This document shows, piece after piece, positions 15,628 to 22,340 of a DNA stretch of 52,044 nucleotides. This stretch comes from Bacillota bacterium (GTDB lineage Bacteria; Bacillota; Clostridia; Christensenellales; UMGS416). Each line of letters opens with the position of its first letter. Position 1 is the first letter of the stretch. The notes beneath the pieces were generated by a model. It made no database searches and was not told where the DNA came from. It saw only the letters and a list, made by a program, of their open reading frames with translations. The position numbers and the translations under genes were made by a program. The DNA is taken from NCBI GenBank assembly GCA_023409755.1, contig JAEYRA010000016.1, positions 1 through 52,044 on the forward strand, written 5' to 3'.

Positions 15628-16317
15628 CTAGTTACCGCTGGTTGTAATCTTGATGCCAGGACCCATGGTGGAGGACACCACGACGCTCTTGAAGTACGTG
15701 CCCTTGGCCGAGGCCGGCTTGGCGCGCACAATCGCGTCCATCAGCGTGTTGTAGTTCTCAATGAGTTTCTCCGCACCGAAGGACGCTTTGCCAATCGGCA
15801 CGTGAGCGATACTCGTCTTGTCAACGCGGTACTCCACCTTACCGGATTTAATCTCCTGCACGGCGCGGCCCACATCGGTGGTGACTGTGCCGCTCTTGGG
15901 GTTCGGCATCAAGCCCTTGGGGCCGAGCACGCGGCCCAAGCGGCCGAGAATACGCATCATATCGGGGGTGGCTACGCAGACGTCGAAACCAAACCAGTTT
16001 TCGTTGGTGATCTTCTCGACGTACTCCTCGGCGCCTACGAAATCGGCGCCGGCTTCCTCGGCGGCACGGGCGGCGTCGCCCTTGGCGAACACCAGCACGC
16101 GCTGCACCTTACCGGTGCCGTTGGGCAGCACGACGGTACCGCGAACCTGCTGGTCAGCGTGGCGGGGGTCGACACCCAGGCGGACCGACAGCTCGATGGT
16201 CTCATCGAACTTGGCCTTGGCAGTGCTGACGGCCAGCGCCAGTGCTTCACTCGCCGGGTAGGCGCGGGTTCTGTCAAACAGCTTGGCGCTGTCCTGATAC
16301 TTCTTGCCTCTGAACAT
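15628..16317 (-). CDS. rplA: 50S ribosomal protein L1
   Basis: The protein is 229 residues, the normal length, starting at MFRGKKYQDS after AAGGAGG. It shows the L1 signature region around GRLGRVLGPKGLMPNPKSGTV and the C-terminal SSTMGPGIKI. L1 forms the mobile stalk that handles exit-site tRNA and represses its own operon by binding mRNA in many bacteria. It is the last gene of this run: a terminator follows, whereas rplJ, rplL and rpoB would normally come next. Confidence 0.97.
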   Translation of the reverse strand: MFRGKKYQDSAKLFDRTRAYPASEALALAVSTAKAKFDETIELSVRLGVDPRHADQQVRGTVVLPNGTGKVQRVLVFAKGDAARAAEEAGADFVGAEEYVEKITNENWFGFDVCVATPDMMRILGRLGRVLGPKGLMPNPKSGTVTTDVGRAVQEIKSGKVEYRVDKTSIAHVPIGKASFGAEKLIENYNTLMDAIVRAKPASAKGTYFKSVVVSSTMGPGIKITTSGN

Positions 16318-16387
16318 GGAAGAACCTCCTTGTGGTAATGACGGAATTGCTTCCTCCCACGGTATTGGGGTTGGTGCGGTTGTAAGA

Positions 16388-16816
16388 TCAGTCGTCGACG
16401 ATGGTGACACCCATGCTGCGGGCTGTGCCGGCGATCATGCTCATCGCGGCCTCGACGCTGGCAGCGTTGAGGTCAGGCATCTTGGTTTCCGCAATCTTGC
16501 GCACTTCCGAGCGCTTGATCTTGGCAACCTTGTCGGTGTTGGGGCGGGCGGAACCGCTCTCGATGCCCAGCGCCTTCTTGATGAGGACGGCGGCCGGCGG
16601 CGTCTTGGTAATGAACGTGAACGACCGATCCTGATACACCGTCAGGACGATGGGGATGATAAGCCCGACCTGGTCGGCGGTACGGGCGTTGAATTCCTTG
16701 CAGAACCCCATGATATTCACGCCGTGCTGACCGAGCGCCGGACCGATGGGCGGCGCAGGGGTCGCCTTACCGGCGTTGACCTGCAGCTTAACAACTGCTG
16801 TGACCTTCTTGGCCAT
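16388..16816 (-). CDS. rplK: 50S ribosomal protein L11
   Basis: The protein has 142 residues. The ATG at 16816 follows CAGGAGG; an in-frame start three codons earlier has no site. Typical L11 motifs are KLQVNAGKATPAPPIGPALGQ at the N terminus and the rRNA-binding C-terminal domain ending IAGTARSMGVTIVDD. It sits at the stalk base, where it takes part in the stringent response through RelA, and is methylated by PrmA; the prmA gene is at 23627-24568 in this window. It is followed 70 bases later by rplA. Confidence 0.97.
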   Translation of the reverse strand: MAKKVTAVVKLQVNAGKATPAPPIGPALGQHGVNIMGFCKEFNARTADQVGLIIPIVLTVYQDRSFTFITKTPPAAVLIKKALGIESGSARPNTDKVAKIKRSEVRKIAETKMPDLNAASVEAAMSMIAGTARSMGVTIVDD

Positions 16817-16908
16817 GTGTGGCACCTCCTGTCATGATCGTGGTAGTATTGGGCTTTCGCCCTCCCACTTCTGTTGACGAAACCCCCGAAACGGGGACAT
16901 TCCCAAGT

Positions 16909-17448
16909 TTAGTGTTGCTTGCGCACTTCGACAAAGTCCAGTTCCACCGGCGTATCACGCCCGAACATGGAAACCTTCACACGCACTTTCTGCCGCTCAG
17001 GGAAGACATCCTCCACCAAGCCAACGAAGTTCTCAAGCGCACCGGAGATGATACGAACCTGTTCACCCGGTTCCAAGTCCAGCTTGAGCGGGATACGCTC
17101 CACACCCATAGCCACCACTTCCTCGTCGGTCAGCGGCACGGGCTTGGAAGAGCTGGGGCCCACGAAACCGGTAACGCCGCGGGTATTGCGCACGATGTTC
17201 CACATCCGGTCGTTCATGACCATCTTGACCATGACGTAACCGGGGAACAGCTTTTCCATTTTGGTGACGTGCTTGTTGGTGCGCTTGTCCACCTTCAGCG
17301 TCTCCTGCATGGGCACCTTGATCTCCGCAATGTACTCCTGCAGGTTGGGGTTGTTCTCCAGTGTTTTGTCGAGGTTGTCCTTCACCTTGTTCTCATAGCC
17401 GGAATAGGTGTGGATGACATACCATTTTGCGTTATCGTTCTCAGCCAT
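16909..17448 (-). CDS. nusG: Transcription termination/antitermination factor NusG
   Basis: The protein has 179 residues with both NusG domains. The NGN domain runs from WYVIHTYSGYENKVK through LFPGYVMVKM. The C-terminal KOW domain carries EPGEQVRIISGALENFVGLVEDV. The length and order are standard. The strong AGGAGGG motif is about 30 bases upstream of the ATG, with a hairpin-forming stretch between. No alternative in-frame start exists there, so initiation is unusual or weak. Confidence 0.97.
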   Translation of the reverse strand: MAENDNAKWYVIHTYSGYENKVKDNLDKTLENNPNLQEYIAEIKVPMQETLKVDKRTNKHVTKMEKLFPGYVMVKMVMNDRMWNIVRNTRGVTGFVGPSSSKPVPLTDEEVVAMGVERIPLKLDLEPGEQVRIISGALENFVGLVEDVFPERQKVRVKVSMFGRDTPVELDFVEVRKQH

Positions 17449-17597
17449 CTTTGCAGGAACGCCGAGGAGCGCCCTTCCCTCCTAACTTCTCTGGCCTTGG
17501 GAAACCGCCCGATGCGACAGACGCGGCCCGCGTGCGTCAAGTGACAGCACAAACGCGCCGCGCAGGCCCTGCGAAGGCCGCGGCAAAGGTGCTGGCG

Positions 17598-17885
17598 TCA
17601 ACCGCCGATTGCATTAAGCAGCGATGACACGCCGTTGCCAATGGTGTAGTCCATCGCCAGAATGACGATGCTGAACACCGTGACGAACACGACAACGGCA
17701 ACACCGTAAGAAACGAATTCCTTGCGGGTGGGCCAGGTAACCTTTTTCAGCTCGCTGATGACATCACGAAAGAACCGGCCAATGGCAGCAAAGGAAGCCT
17801 TTGCGCCTTTCCCTTTTTTCTTCTGTACGGGCTTCGCGCCGTCCTTCTTCAGAACGGGCTTAACTGCCTTGTGTTCGGTGGCCAT
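17598..17885 (-). CDS. secE: Preprotein translocase subunit SecE
   Basis: The protein has 95 residues. A basic N-terminal extension (about 30 residues, rich in Lys) precedes the conserved FFRDVISELKKVTWPTRKEFVSYG and one membrane helix (about residues 60-80). SecE stabilises SecY in the translocon. It lies between rpmG and nusG in the conserved order. A GAGG site lies 8 bases before the ATG. Confidence 0.96.
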   Translation of the reverse strand: MATEHKAVKPVLKKDGAKPVQKKKGKGAKASFAAIGRFFRDVISELKKVTWPTRKEFVSYGVAVVVFVTVFSIVILAMDYTIGNGVSSLLNAIGG

Positions 17886-17919
17886 CTCCAGTACCTCACC
17901 TTCGGTGTGGAATCGGACC

Positions 17920-18069
17920 TTATCTGGTCTCCTTATGATCGGTATGCTTCTTGCAGAAGCGGCAATACTTCTTGAGCTCCAGACGATCCGGATCGTTCTT
18001 CCGATTCTTCATCGTGTCGTAGTTGCGCTGCTTGCAATCCGCGCAAGCCAGTGTGATACGTACTCTCAT
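17920..18069 (-). CDS. rpmG: 50S ribosomal protein L33, zinc-binding form
   Basis: The protein is 49 residues, starting at MRVRITLACADC after AGGAGGTG. Two CxxC pairs (CADC and CRFC) show that this is the zinc-containing paralogue; zinc-free L33 forms lack them and are typically induced in zinc limitation. It heads the rpmG-secE-nusG-rplK-rplA run and has its own promoter. Confidence 0.96.
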   Translation of the reverse strand: MRVRITLACADCKQRNYDTMKNRKNDPDRLELKKYCRFCKKHTDHKETR

Positions 18070-18123
18070 GCTGTGACACCTCCTCCGGCTGGGTCGCCCC
18101 ATGGAGGGGCAGACGCACCGTTC

Positions 18124-18152
18124 AATTTACCATAGTGTGCGCAATCTGTCAA
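18124..18152 (-). promoter_or_regulatory. Promoter of rpmG-secE-nusG-rplKA
   Basis: On the minus strand a perfect TTGACA (18147-18152) lies 17 bases from TAAATT (18124-18129), about 55 bases before the rpmG start and downstream of the tuf terminator. Confidence 0.75.
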
Positions 18153-18171
18153 TGCCTGCGACTTTTCCTAG

Positions 18172-18206
18172 ACAAAAGAAAGCGGGAGTTTGTCACTCCA
18201 GCTTTC
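18172..18206 (-). terminator. Terminator after tuf
   Basis: On the minus strand GAAAGCTGGAGT pairs with ACTCCCGCTTTC, with one mismatch, and runs into TTTTGTC. It lies 25 bases after the tuf stop. Confidence 0.8.
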
Positions 18207-18230
18207 TCCTGTCCAGTTCAGTGTCGTATA

Positions 18231-19442
18231 TTACGCGATGATGGAAGTGACAACGCCGGAGCCAACGGTACGGCCGCCTTCGCGGATAGCGAAGCGGAGA
18301 CCTTCCTCCATGGCGATGGGGGTGATGAGCTTCATCTCCATCTCCACGTTGTCACCGGGCATAACCATCTCCACCTTATCAGGCAGGGAGAGGCTGCCGG
18401 TCACGTCGGTGGTGCGGAAGTAGAACTGCGGACGATAGCCGTTGAAGAACGGGGTATGACGGCCGCCCTCTTCCTGCTTCAGAACGTAGACCTGACCCTT
18501 GAAGTGGGTGTGGGGGGTGATGGAACCGGGCTTGGAGAGAACCTGGCCGCGCTCGATGTCATCACGCTGCACGCCGCGCAGCAGAACGCCGATGTTGTCG
18601 CCGGCGATGGCTTCGTCCAGCAGCTTGCGGAACATCTCGACGCCGGTGACGACGACGGTACGGGGCTTCTCCATCATGCCAACGATTTCCACGTTGTCCT
18701 GCACCTTGACACGACCACGCTCCACTCTGCCGGTGGCGACGGTGCCGCGGCCGGTGATGGAGAACACGTCTTCAACGGGCATGAGGAACGCCTTCTCAGA
18801 ATCGCGCTCAGGGGTGGGGATGTAGCTGTCAACAGCCGCCATGAGTTCGAAGATGCACTTGCAGTCCTCGCTCGTGGTGACGTCGCCGCTGCCCTGGGCG
18901 AACTCGAGGGCCTTGAGGGCCGAACCCTTGATGATCGGGATCTCGTCGCCGGGAAACTTGTAGCTCGACAGCAGCTCACGCACTTCCATCTCAACCAGTT
19001 CGAGCAGCTCGGGGTCGTCAACCATGTCAACCTTGTTCATGAACACGACCATGTAGCGAACGCCAACGCGGTCAGCCAGCAGGATGTGCTCACGGGTCTG
19101 GGGCATGGGGCCGTCAGCCGCCGACACCACCAGGATGGCACCGTCCATCTGCGCCGCGCCGGTGATCATGTTCTTAACATAGTCGGCGTGACCGGGGCAG
19201 TCCACGTGGGCATAGTGGCGATTTTCGGTCTGATATTCGACGTGAGCGGTGTTGATCGTGATACCACGGGCCTTCTCTTCCGGCGCCTTGTCGATCTGAT
19301 CATAACGGGTCGCCTCGGCGTTACCGAACTTGGCCAGAACCATCGTGATGGCAGCCGTCAGGGTGGTTTTGCCGTGGTCAACGTGACCGATCGTGCCGAT
19401 GTTCACGTGCGGTTTGTTGCGTTCAAACTTTGCCTTCGCCAT
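18231..19442 (-). CDS. tuf: Elongation factor Tu
   Basis: The protein has 403 residues, starting at MAKAKFERNKPHVNIGTIG after GGAGGAAATT. The GTPase motifs are GHVDHGKTT (P-loop), DCPGHADYVKNM and NKVDMVDD, followed by the domain 2 signature RGTVATGR and domain 3 with FFNGYRPQFYFRTTDVTG. It delivers aminoacyl-tRNA to the ribosome. Only one tuf copy is seen. It lies 67 bases downstream of tRNA-Gly and is probably cotranscribed with it. fusA and the str operon are not adjacent. Confidence 0.98.
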   Translation of the reverse strand: MAKAKFERNKPHVNIGTIGHVDHGKTTLTAAITMVLAKFGNAEATRYDQIDKAPEEKARGITINTAHVEYQTENRHYAHVDCPGHADYVKNMITGAAQMDGAILVVSAADGPMPQTREHILLADRVGVRYMVVFMNKVDMVDDPELLELVEMEVRELLSSYKFPGDEIPIIKGSALKALEFAQGSGDVTTSEDCKCIFELMAAVDSYIPTPERDSEKAFLMPVEDVFSITGRGTVATGRVERGRVKVQDNVEIVGMMEKPRTVVVTGVEMFRKLLDEAIAGDNIGVLLRGVQRDDIERGQVLSKPGSITPHTHFKGQVYVLKQEEGGRHTPFFNGYRPQFYFRTTDVTGSLSLPDKVEMVMPGDNVEMEMKLITPIAMEEGLRFAIREGGRTVGSGVVTSIIA

Positions 19443-19509
19443 TGGTGAATTTCCTCCTTTAACCACTCCGGCCCTTACAACTCTGCCGTGTGTTTTGTAA
19501 AATGGATGT

Positions 19510-19583
19510 TGGAGCGGGTGATGGGAATCGAACCCACGTAGCTAGCTTGGGAAGCTAGAACTCTACCATTGAGTTACACCCGC
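19510..19583 (-). tRNA. tRNA-Gly (anticodon CCC)
   Basis: A full cloverleaf is readable on the minus strand. The acceptor stem GCGGGTG pairs with CACCCGC. The anticodon stem CTAGC/GCTAG encloses loop TTCCCAA, which gives anticodon CCC. The T arm is GTGGGTTCGATTCCCAT. The discriminator is T and the CCA end is encoded (19510-19512). It reads GGG glycine codons. It sits between the promoter at 19634-19663 and tuf. Confidence 0.95.
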
Positions 19584-19633
19584 AAGCCTCTTTTGCAACC
19601 ATTTGGAAGCAAACCGGATTGAAGCCGGATACT

Positions 19634-19663
19634 ATTCTACAATTAACAGGGCCTCATTGTCAA
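19634..19663 (-). promoter_or_regulatory. Promoter of tRNA-Gly and tuf
   Basis: On the minus strand TTGACA (19658-19663) lies 18 bases from TAGAAT (19634-19639), about 50 bases before the tRNA. No terminator separates the tRNA from tuf, so one transcript is likely. Confidence 0.75.
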
Positions 19664-19786
19664 TCCCATTTTGCATTGCACGATGTAGAATTCCACGGGC
19701 CGCCCGACGCTTTCCGCCCGCGTAGCAACCATGATATACTAACTTGCAGAACTGCGCAATCCCCACTGATGAAAGCGAGTGCCGCC

Positions 19787-20470
19787 ATGAAGCTCCTGCG
19801 CCTGTCCGCCGCCCTGTGCCTGACCCTTGCGCTCAGCGCCTGCACGCTGCGGGCTGACAGCCCCGCCTTCGCAGGCACCGACCTGGCGAAACCTCATATG
19901 ACACTGCAAGTTTCATATTCGACGGATACGAAGTATGCGCCGTCCTTCGTCATCTGGGTCGTCAACCCCAACACGGGGGAGAACACGACGCTGTACGTGA
20001 CGAGAAAGGCCGGTGAGTGGGCCTGGGGCGAGACGAACCCCCGCCCCGAGGCCCTGCCGGTGTGGAATGGGCTGGTGGCCCATGAGCGTGACAGTCTTTC
20101 GCTGGACGCCATCACCAGCCCAACCCCCAAGAACGGCGCGACGCTGGTACTCCCCCTGCCCGAGAGCATCACAGACGACTACTTTGCCATCTGCATCGAA
20201 GCCAACACTTCCTATGACTACAACAGGTATTATGCCCAAACCAACGACGGTGACCACTCCATTGACACCGGCGTCAACGGCCAGCCCTCCATGATCTATC
20301 GTGTGCGCATCAACCGTGCCACCGGTGAGGTCTCCGAACCCGAACTTGTGGGCTCCGGCGACCCCACCGGCGCGACGGATGAGCTGACGCCACCGCTGTC
20401 AGCGGTGTCCTCGGCCAAGAACATCATCACCGGGGTGACGGTGGCCTGCAGCAACGGCGATGCACAATGA
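19787..20470 (+). CDS. DUF2271-like lipoprotein
   Basis: The protein has 227 residues. A signal peptide (MKLLRLSAALCLTLALSAC) ends in a clear LSAC lipobox, so it is anchored on the outer face of the membrane. The body has a beta-rich fold with SFVIWVVNPNTGENTTLYVTRKAGEWAWGE, a region like DUF2271 proteins, followed by LPVWNGL and DAITSPTPKNG. The role is unknown. The start at 19787 is chosen for the signal peptide; the ribosome site is weak and an ATG at 19769 is also possible. It stands alone, convergent with the methyltransferase gene. Confidence 0.75.
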   Translation: MKLLRLSAALCLTLALSACTLRADSPAFAGTDLAKPHMTLQVSYSTDTKYAPSFVIWVVNPNTGENTTLYVTRKAGEWAWGETNPRPEALPVWNGLVAHERDSLSLDAITSPTPKNGATLVLPLPESITDDYFAICIEANTSYDYNRYYAQTNDGDHSIDTGVNGQPSMIYRVRINRATGEVSEPELVGSGDPTGATDELTPPLSAVSSAKNIITGVTVACSNGDAQ

Positions 20471-20490
20471 AAAGGCCGTCAAGCCGCCTT
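20464..20490 (-). terminator. Weak terminator beyond repeat copy B
   Basis: On the minus strand AAGGC pairs with GCCTT around a 9-base loop and leads into TTTTCATT. It overlaps the end of the convergent lipoprotein gene. The stem is short, so confidence is limited. Confidence 0.4.
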
Positions 20491-20740
20491 CAGCGTGTCT
20501 ACAAACCCCCAGAACGGGCAATGGGAGATGAACCTCCCGCCGATTCATTCGGCGGGAGGAAAGCCAGGGTCAGCACGCGCAGAAGCATAAGCCCCGCCCG
20601 AAGGCGCAACGTATCCTTAGAAACCCGCATAAGTGCTGTAGTTTGTGATCGGTCGGCGACATGTGCGGCGACCGATCTGGCTGTAATAACGAACAAGCTG
20701 CCTAAATCGCGGCTGTCGCAACAGCGGCAGCCGCGAAAGG
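20491..20740 (-). repeat. Structured intergenic repeat, copy B
   Basis: This copy is closely related to copy A. On the minus strand it starts 10 bases after the stop of the methyltransferase gene with CCTTTCGCG. Its hairpins are CGCGGCTG/CAGCCGCG with loop CCGCTGTTGCGA, the GATCGGTCG hairpin around CCGCACATGTCGC (20647-20677), a CGCC-TTCG-GGCG hairpin, and the 11-bp ATGAA-loop hairpin (20533-20559). From the second to the last hairpin it aligns with copy A without gaps. Where copy A has CACC/GGTG this copy has CGCC/GGCG, so pairing is kept. Confidence 0.85.
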
Positions 20741-20750
20741 CGTCAGGCCG

Positions 20751-21578
20751 TCAGGCCGTCTTTCGGCACACCACGGCAATCTGGGGCGCGTCCTCCCGCC
20801 AGGGCTCGCCCGTCAGGGTGGCATACACGCTCTCCATGGTGAATCCCGCCTCTTCCAGCTCCGCCCCAATCCTGCTGGGCGTGTAGTAGGTCAGGTGCAC
20901 GCGGTACACCGTCAATGTCCCGTCATACACGGCATACTGCTGGCAGGTTGAAGGAATGTCTGGGTACAAAAAGAGCTGCTGCAGCACCATATGGCGGTGA
21001 GGCCGCCAGAAGCCGGCCTCCTCCAGCGTCCAGGTTTTCTCTGGCCGCTTTGAGACCTCCGCGAATGCAACGTTGCTCGCCACATCCAGGGCAAACGCCC
21101 CACCGGGCCGCAACGCACGGCGGACGTTTGCAAGCAGCCGGCGCCTGTCTGCCGGGGGCAGCACTCCATAGTCCTCATAGATCAGCAGCGCCCCATCGTA
21201 CCGGTTCTCCTCGTGCCAGTCCAGGTAGTTCTCCACACGGAACTGTGCGTCGGGCACCGTCGCCCGCCCATGCTCGATGGCAACTGGCGAGAAATCCAGG
21301 CCCGTCATGCGATACCCGGCGGTGGCCAGGCGCGCACAGTAGAGCCCCGGGCCGCAACCCAGGTCCACGACGTCCCCACCGGGCGGTATGCCCATGGCTT
21401 CCGGCAGGAACGCACAGATGGAGTCGATGCGGCCGGCACGGTAGCTCGCCGCTTCGGTGCTTTGGTCAAGGTGAGCACGCAGCATCTGCCGCGCAATGTG
21501 CGGGTCATTCCAGAACGCGGGCTCCCCCGGCTCATAGGGGGCGGGCGCGTTGAGCTTTGTCCAGTCCTGGTGCAACAT
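20751..21578 (-). CDS. Class I SAM-dependent methyltransferase
   Basis: The protein has 275 residues and a GGGAGG site before the ATG. The Rossmann-type motif I is VVDLGCGPGLYCARLA (about residues 70-85), followed by MTGLDFSPVAIEHGRA (motif II acidic residue), YDGALLIYEDYGVLP and LRPGGAFALDV (motif IV-V region). The substrate is unknown; the C-terminal half suggests a small-molecule methyltransferase. Upstream are a promoter, about 165 nt of leader and a terminator hairpin ending near the ribosome site, so expression may be controlled by attenuation. Repeat copy B begins 10 bases after its stop. Confidence 0.85.
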   Translation of the reverse strand: MLHQDWTKLNAPAPYEPGEPAFWNDPHIARQMLRAHLDQSTEAASYRAGRIDSICAFLPEAMGIPPGGDVVDLGCGPGLYCARLATAGYRMTGLDFSPVAIEHGRATVPDAQFRVENYLDWHEENRYDGALLIYEDYGVLPPADRRRLLANVRRALRPGGAFALDVASNVAFAEVSKRPEKTWTLEEAGFWRPHRHMVLQQLFLYPDIPSTCQQYAVYDGTLTVYRVHLTYYTPSRIGAELEEAGFTMESVYATLTGEPWREDAPQIAVVCRKTA

Positions 21579-21613
21579 ATCAAATTCCTCCCATTCTCAT
21601 TCGGTGCAACAGG

Positions 21614-21649
21614 CCGAAATGAAAAGCCGCAGAGCGGTTGCTCTGCGGC
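21614..21649 (-). terminator. Terminator or attenuator before the methyltransferase gene
   Basis: A perfect 10-bp stem (GCCGCAGAGC / GCTCTGCGGC, 4-base loop) is followed on the minus strand by TTTTCATTTC. It lies about 35 bases before the start codon of the downstream gene, a position typical for leader attenuators. It could equally end a short RNA or the mtaB-HIT transcript. Confidence 0.7.
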
Positions 21650-21811
21650 GTTTGTCGCGTTCACACAGAGCGGAGCACCCATCGTACACAAACACACCCG
21701 TGACACGGCACGGCAAAGTGTTCTGTGCAGTTGTGATGTCCGCTCGTTTCCAGCAGGCGCTCACGCGCCGTCCGGATGGAATCCCTCCCTCAAACAGTTC
21801 TGGCCTGTTGC
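21650..21811 (-). promoter_or_regulatory. Candidate attenuator leader RNA
   Basis: This is the transcript between the promoter at 21818-21846 and the terminator at 21626-21649. It contains a GGCGC-GTGA-GCGCC hairpin with a GNRA-type loop. Near its end (minus 21671-21664) GCTCTGTG can pair over 8 bp, one of them a wobble, with CGCAGAGC, the 5' arm of the terminator. That pairing excludes the terminator. I see no T-box consensus and no known riboswitch core. It may be an unknown leader class or a small RNA. Confidence 0.4.
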
Positions 21812-21817
21812 AGCCTC

Positions 21818-21846
21818 AGTGTATCAGTACGGCCAGCCTCTGTCAA
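21818..21846 (-). promoter_or_regulatory. Sigma-A promoter of the leader/methyltransferase transcript
   Basis: On the minus strand a perfect TTGACA (21841-21846) lies 17 bases from TACACT (21818-21823), starting 12 bases after the stop of the HIT gene. Confidence 0.7.
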
Positions 21847-21858
21847 GCGGGATGGGGG

Positions 21859-22200
21859 TCAGCCGGGAGGCCAAGCCAACTTGCGCCCGCCAATGAGGTG
21901 CAGGTGCAGATGCGGCACGCTCTGCCCGGCCTTCTCGCCGGTGTTGAGCACCATGCGGAAGCCATCGTCGGCCACACCCTCCTGCCGGGCCACGTTGGCC
22001 GCCGCGGCAAAGAGCGCGTCCATGAGCCCGGGCACCTCGGCCCCCTCCATGGCATTGGCCACGTGGTGCTTGGGTACGACAAGGATATGCACCGGCGCTT
22101 CGGGCTGGATGTCCCGGAAGGCGAAGCAGTGCGCGTCCTCATACACCTTGCTGCTGGGAATCTCCCCCCGGATGATTCTGCAGAACAGGCAGCTCTCCAT
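21859..22200 (-). CDS. HIT family protein (HinT-like)
   Basis: The protein is 113 residues, the size of a HinT purine nucleoside phosphoramidase. It shows CLFCRIIRGEIPSSKVYED at the N terminus, a conserved IVVPKHH-type stretch (ILVVPKHHVAN), and the histidine triad HLHLHLIGG at the C-terminal end. The last residues (GRKLAWPPG) match the usual W-P-PG ending. HinT-type enzymes hydrolyse nucleotide phosphoramidates. It lies 140 bases after mtaB and is the last gene of the dnaJ-prmA-mtaB run. Confidence 0.95.
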   Translation of the reverse strand: MESCLFCRIIRGEIPSSKVYEDAHCFAFRDIQPEAPVHILVVPKHHVANAMEGAEVPGLMDALFAAAANVARQEGVADDGFRMVLNTGEKAGQSVPHLHLHLIGGRKLAWPPG

Positions 22201-22340
22201 AGTCTGACCTCCTATTGTCTTGTGTCAATGCAGCACTCACCAGTGACCGCAACCTCTTGCGAACCGTCATAGCGACTCGTGGTATTTGTATGCCCATGCC
22301 GGGGCCGCGTCTATTCCGCCAGGGCGAACCAGCGCCTGGC

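Noticed and set aside
21650..21811. T-box riboswitch in the methyltransferase leader
   Set aside because: The TGGNACCGCG core is absent; the nearest match (TGTGAACGCG) differs at key positions, and the downstream gene is not a tRNA-related gene.
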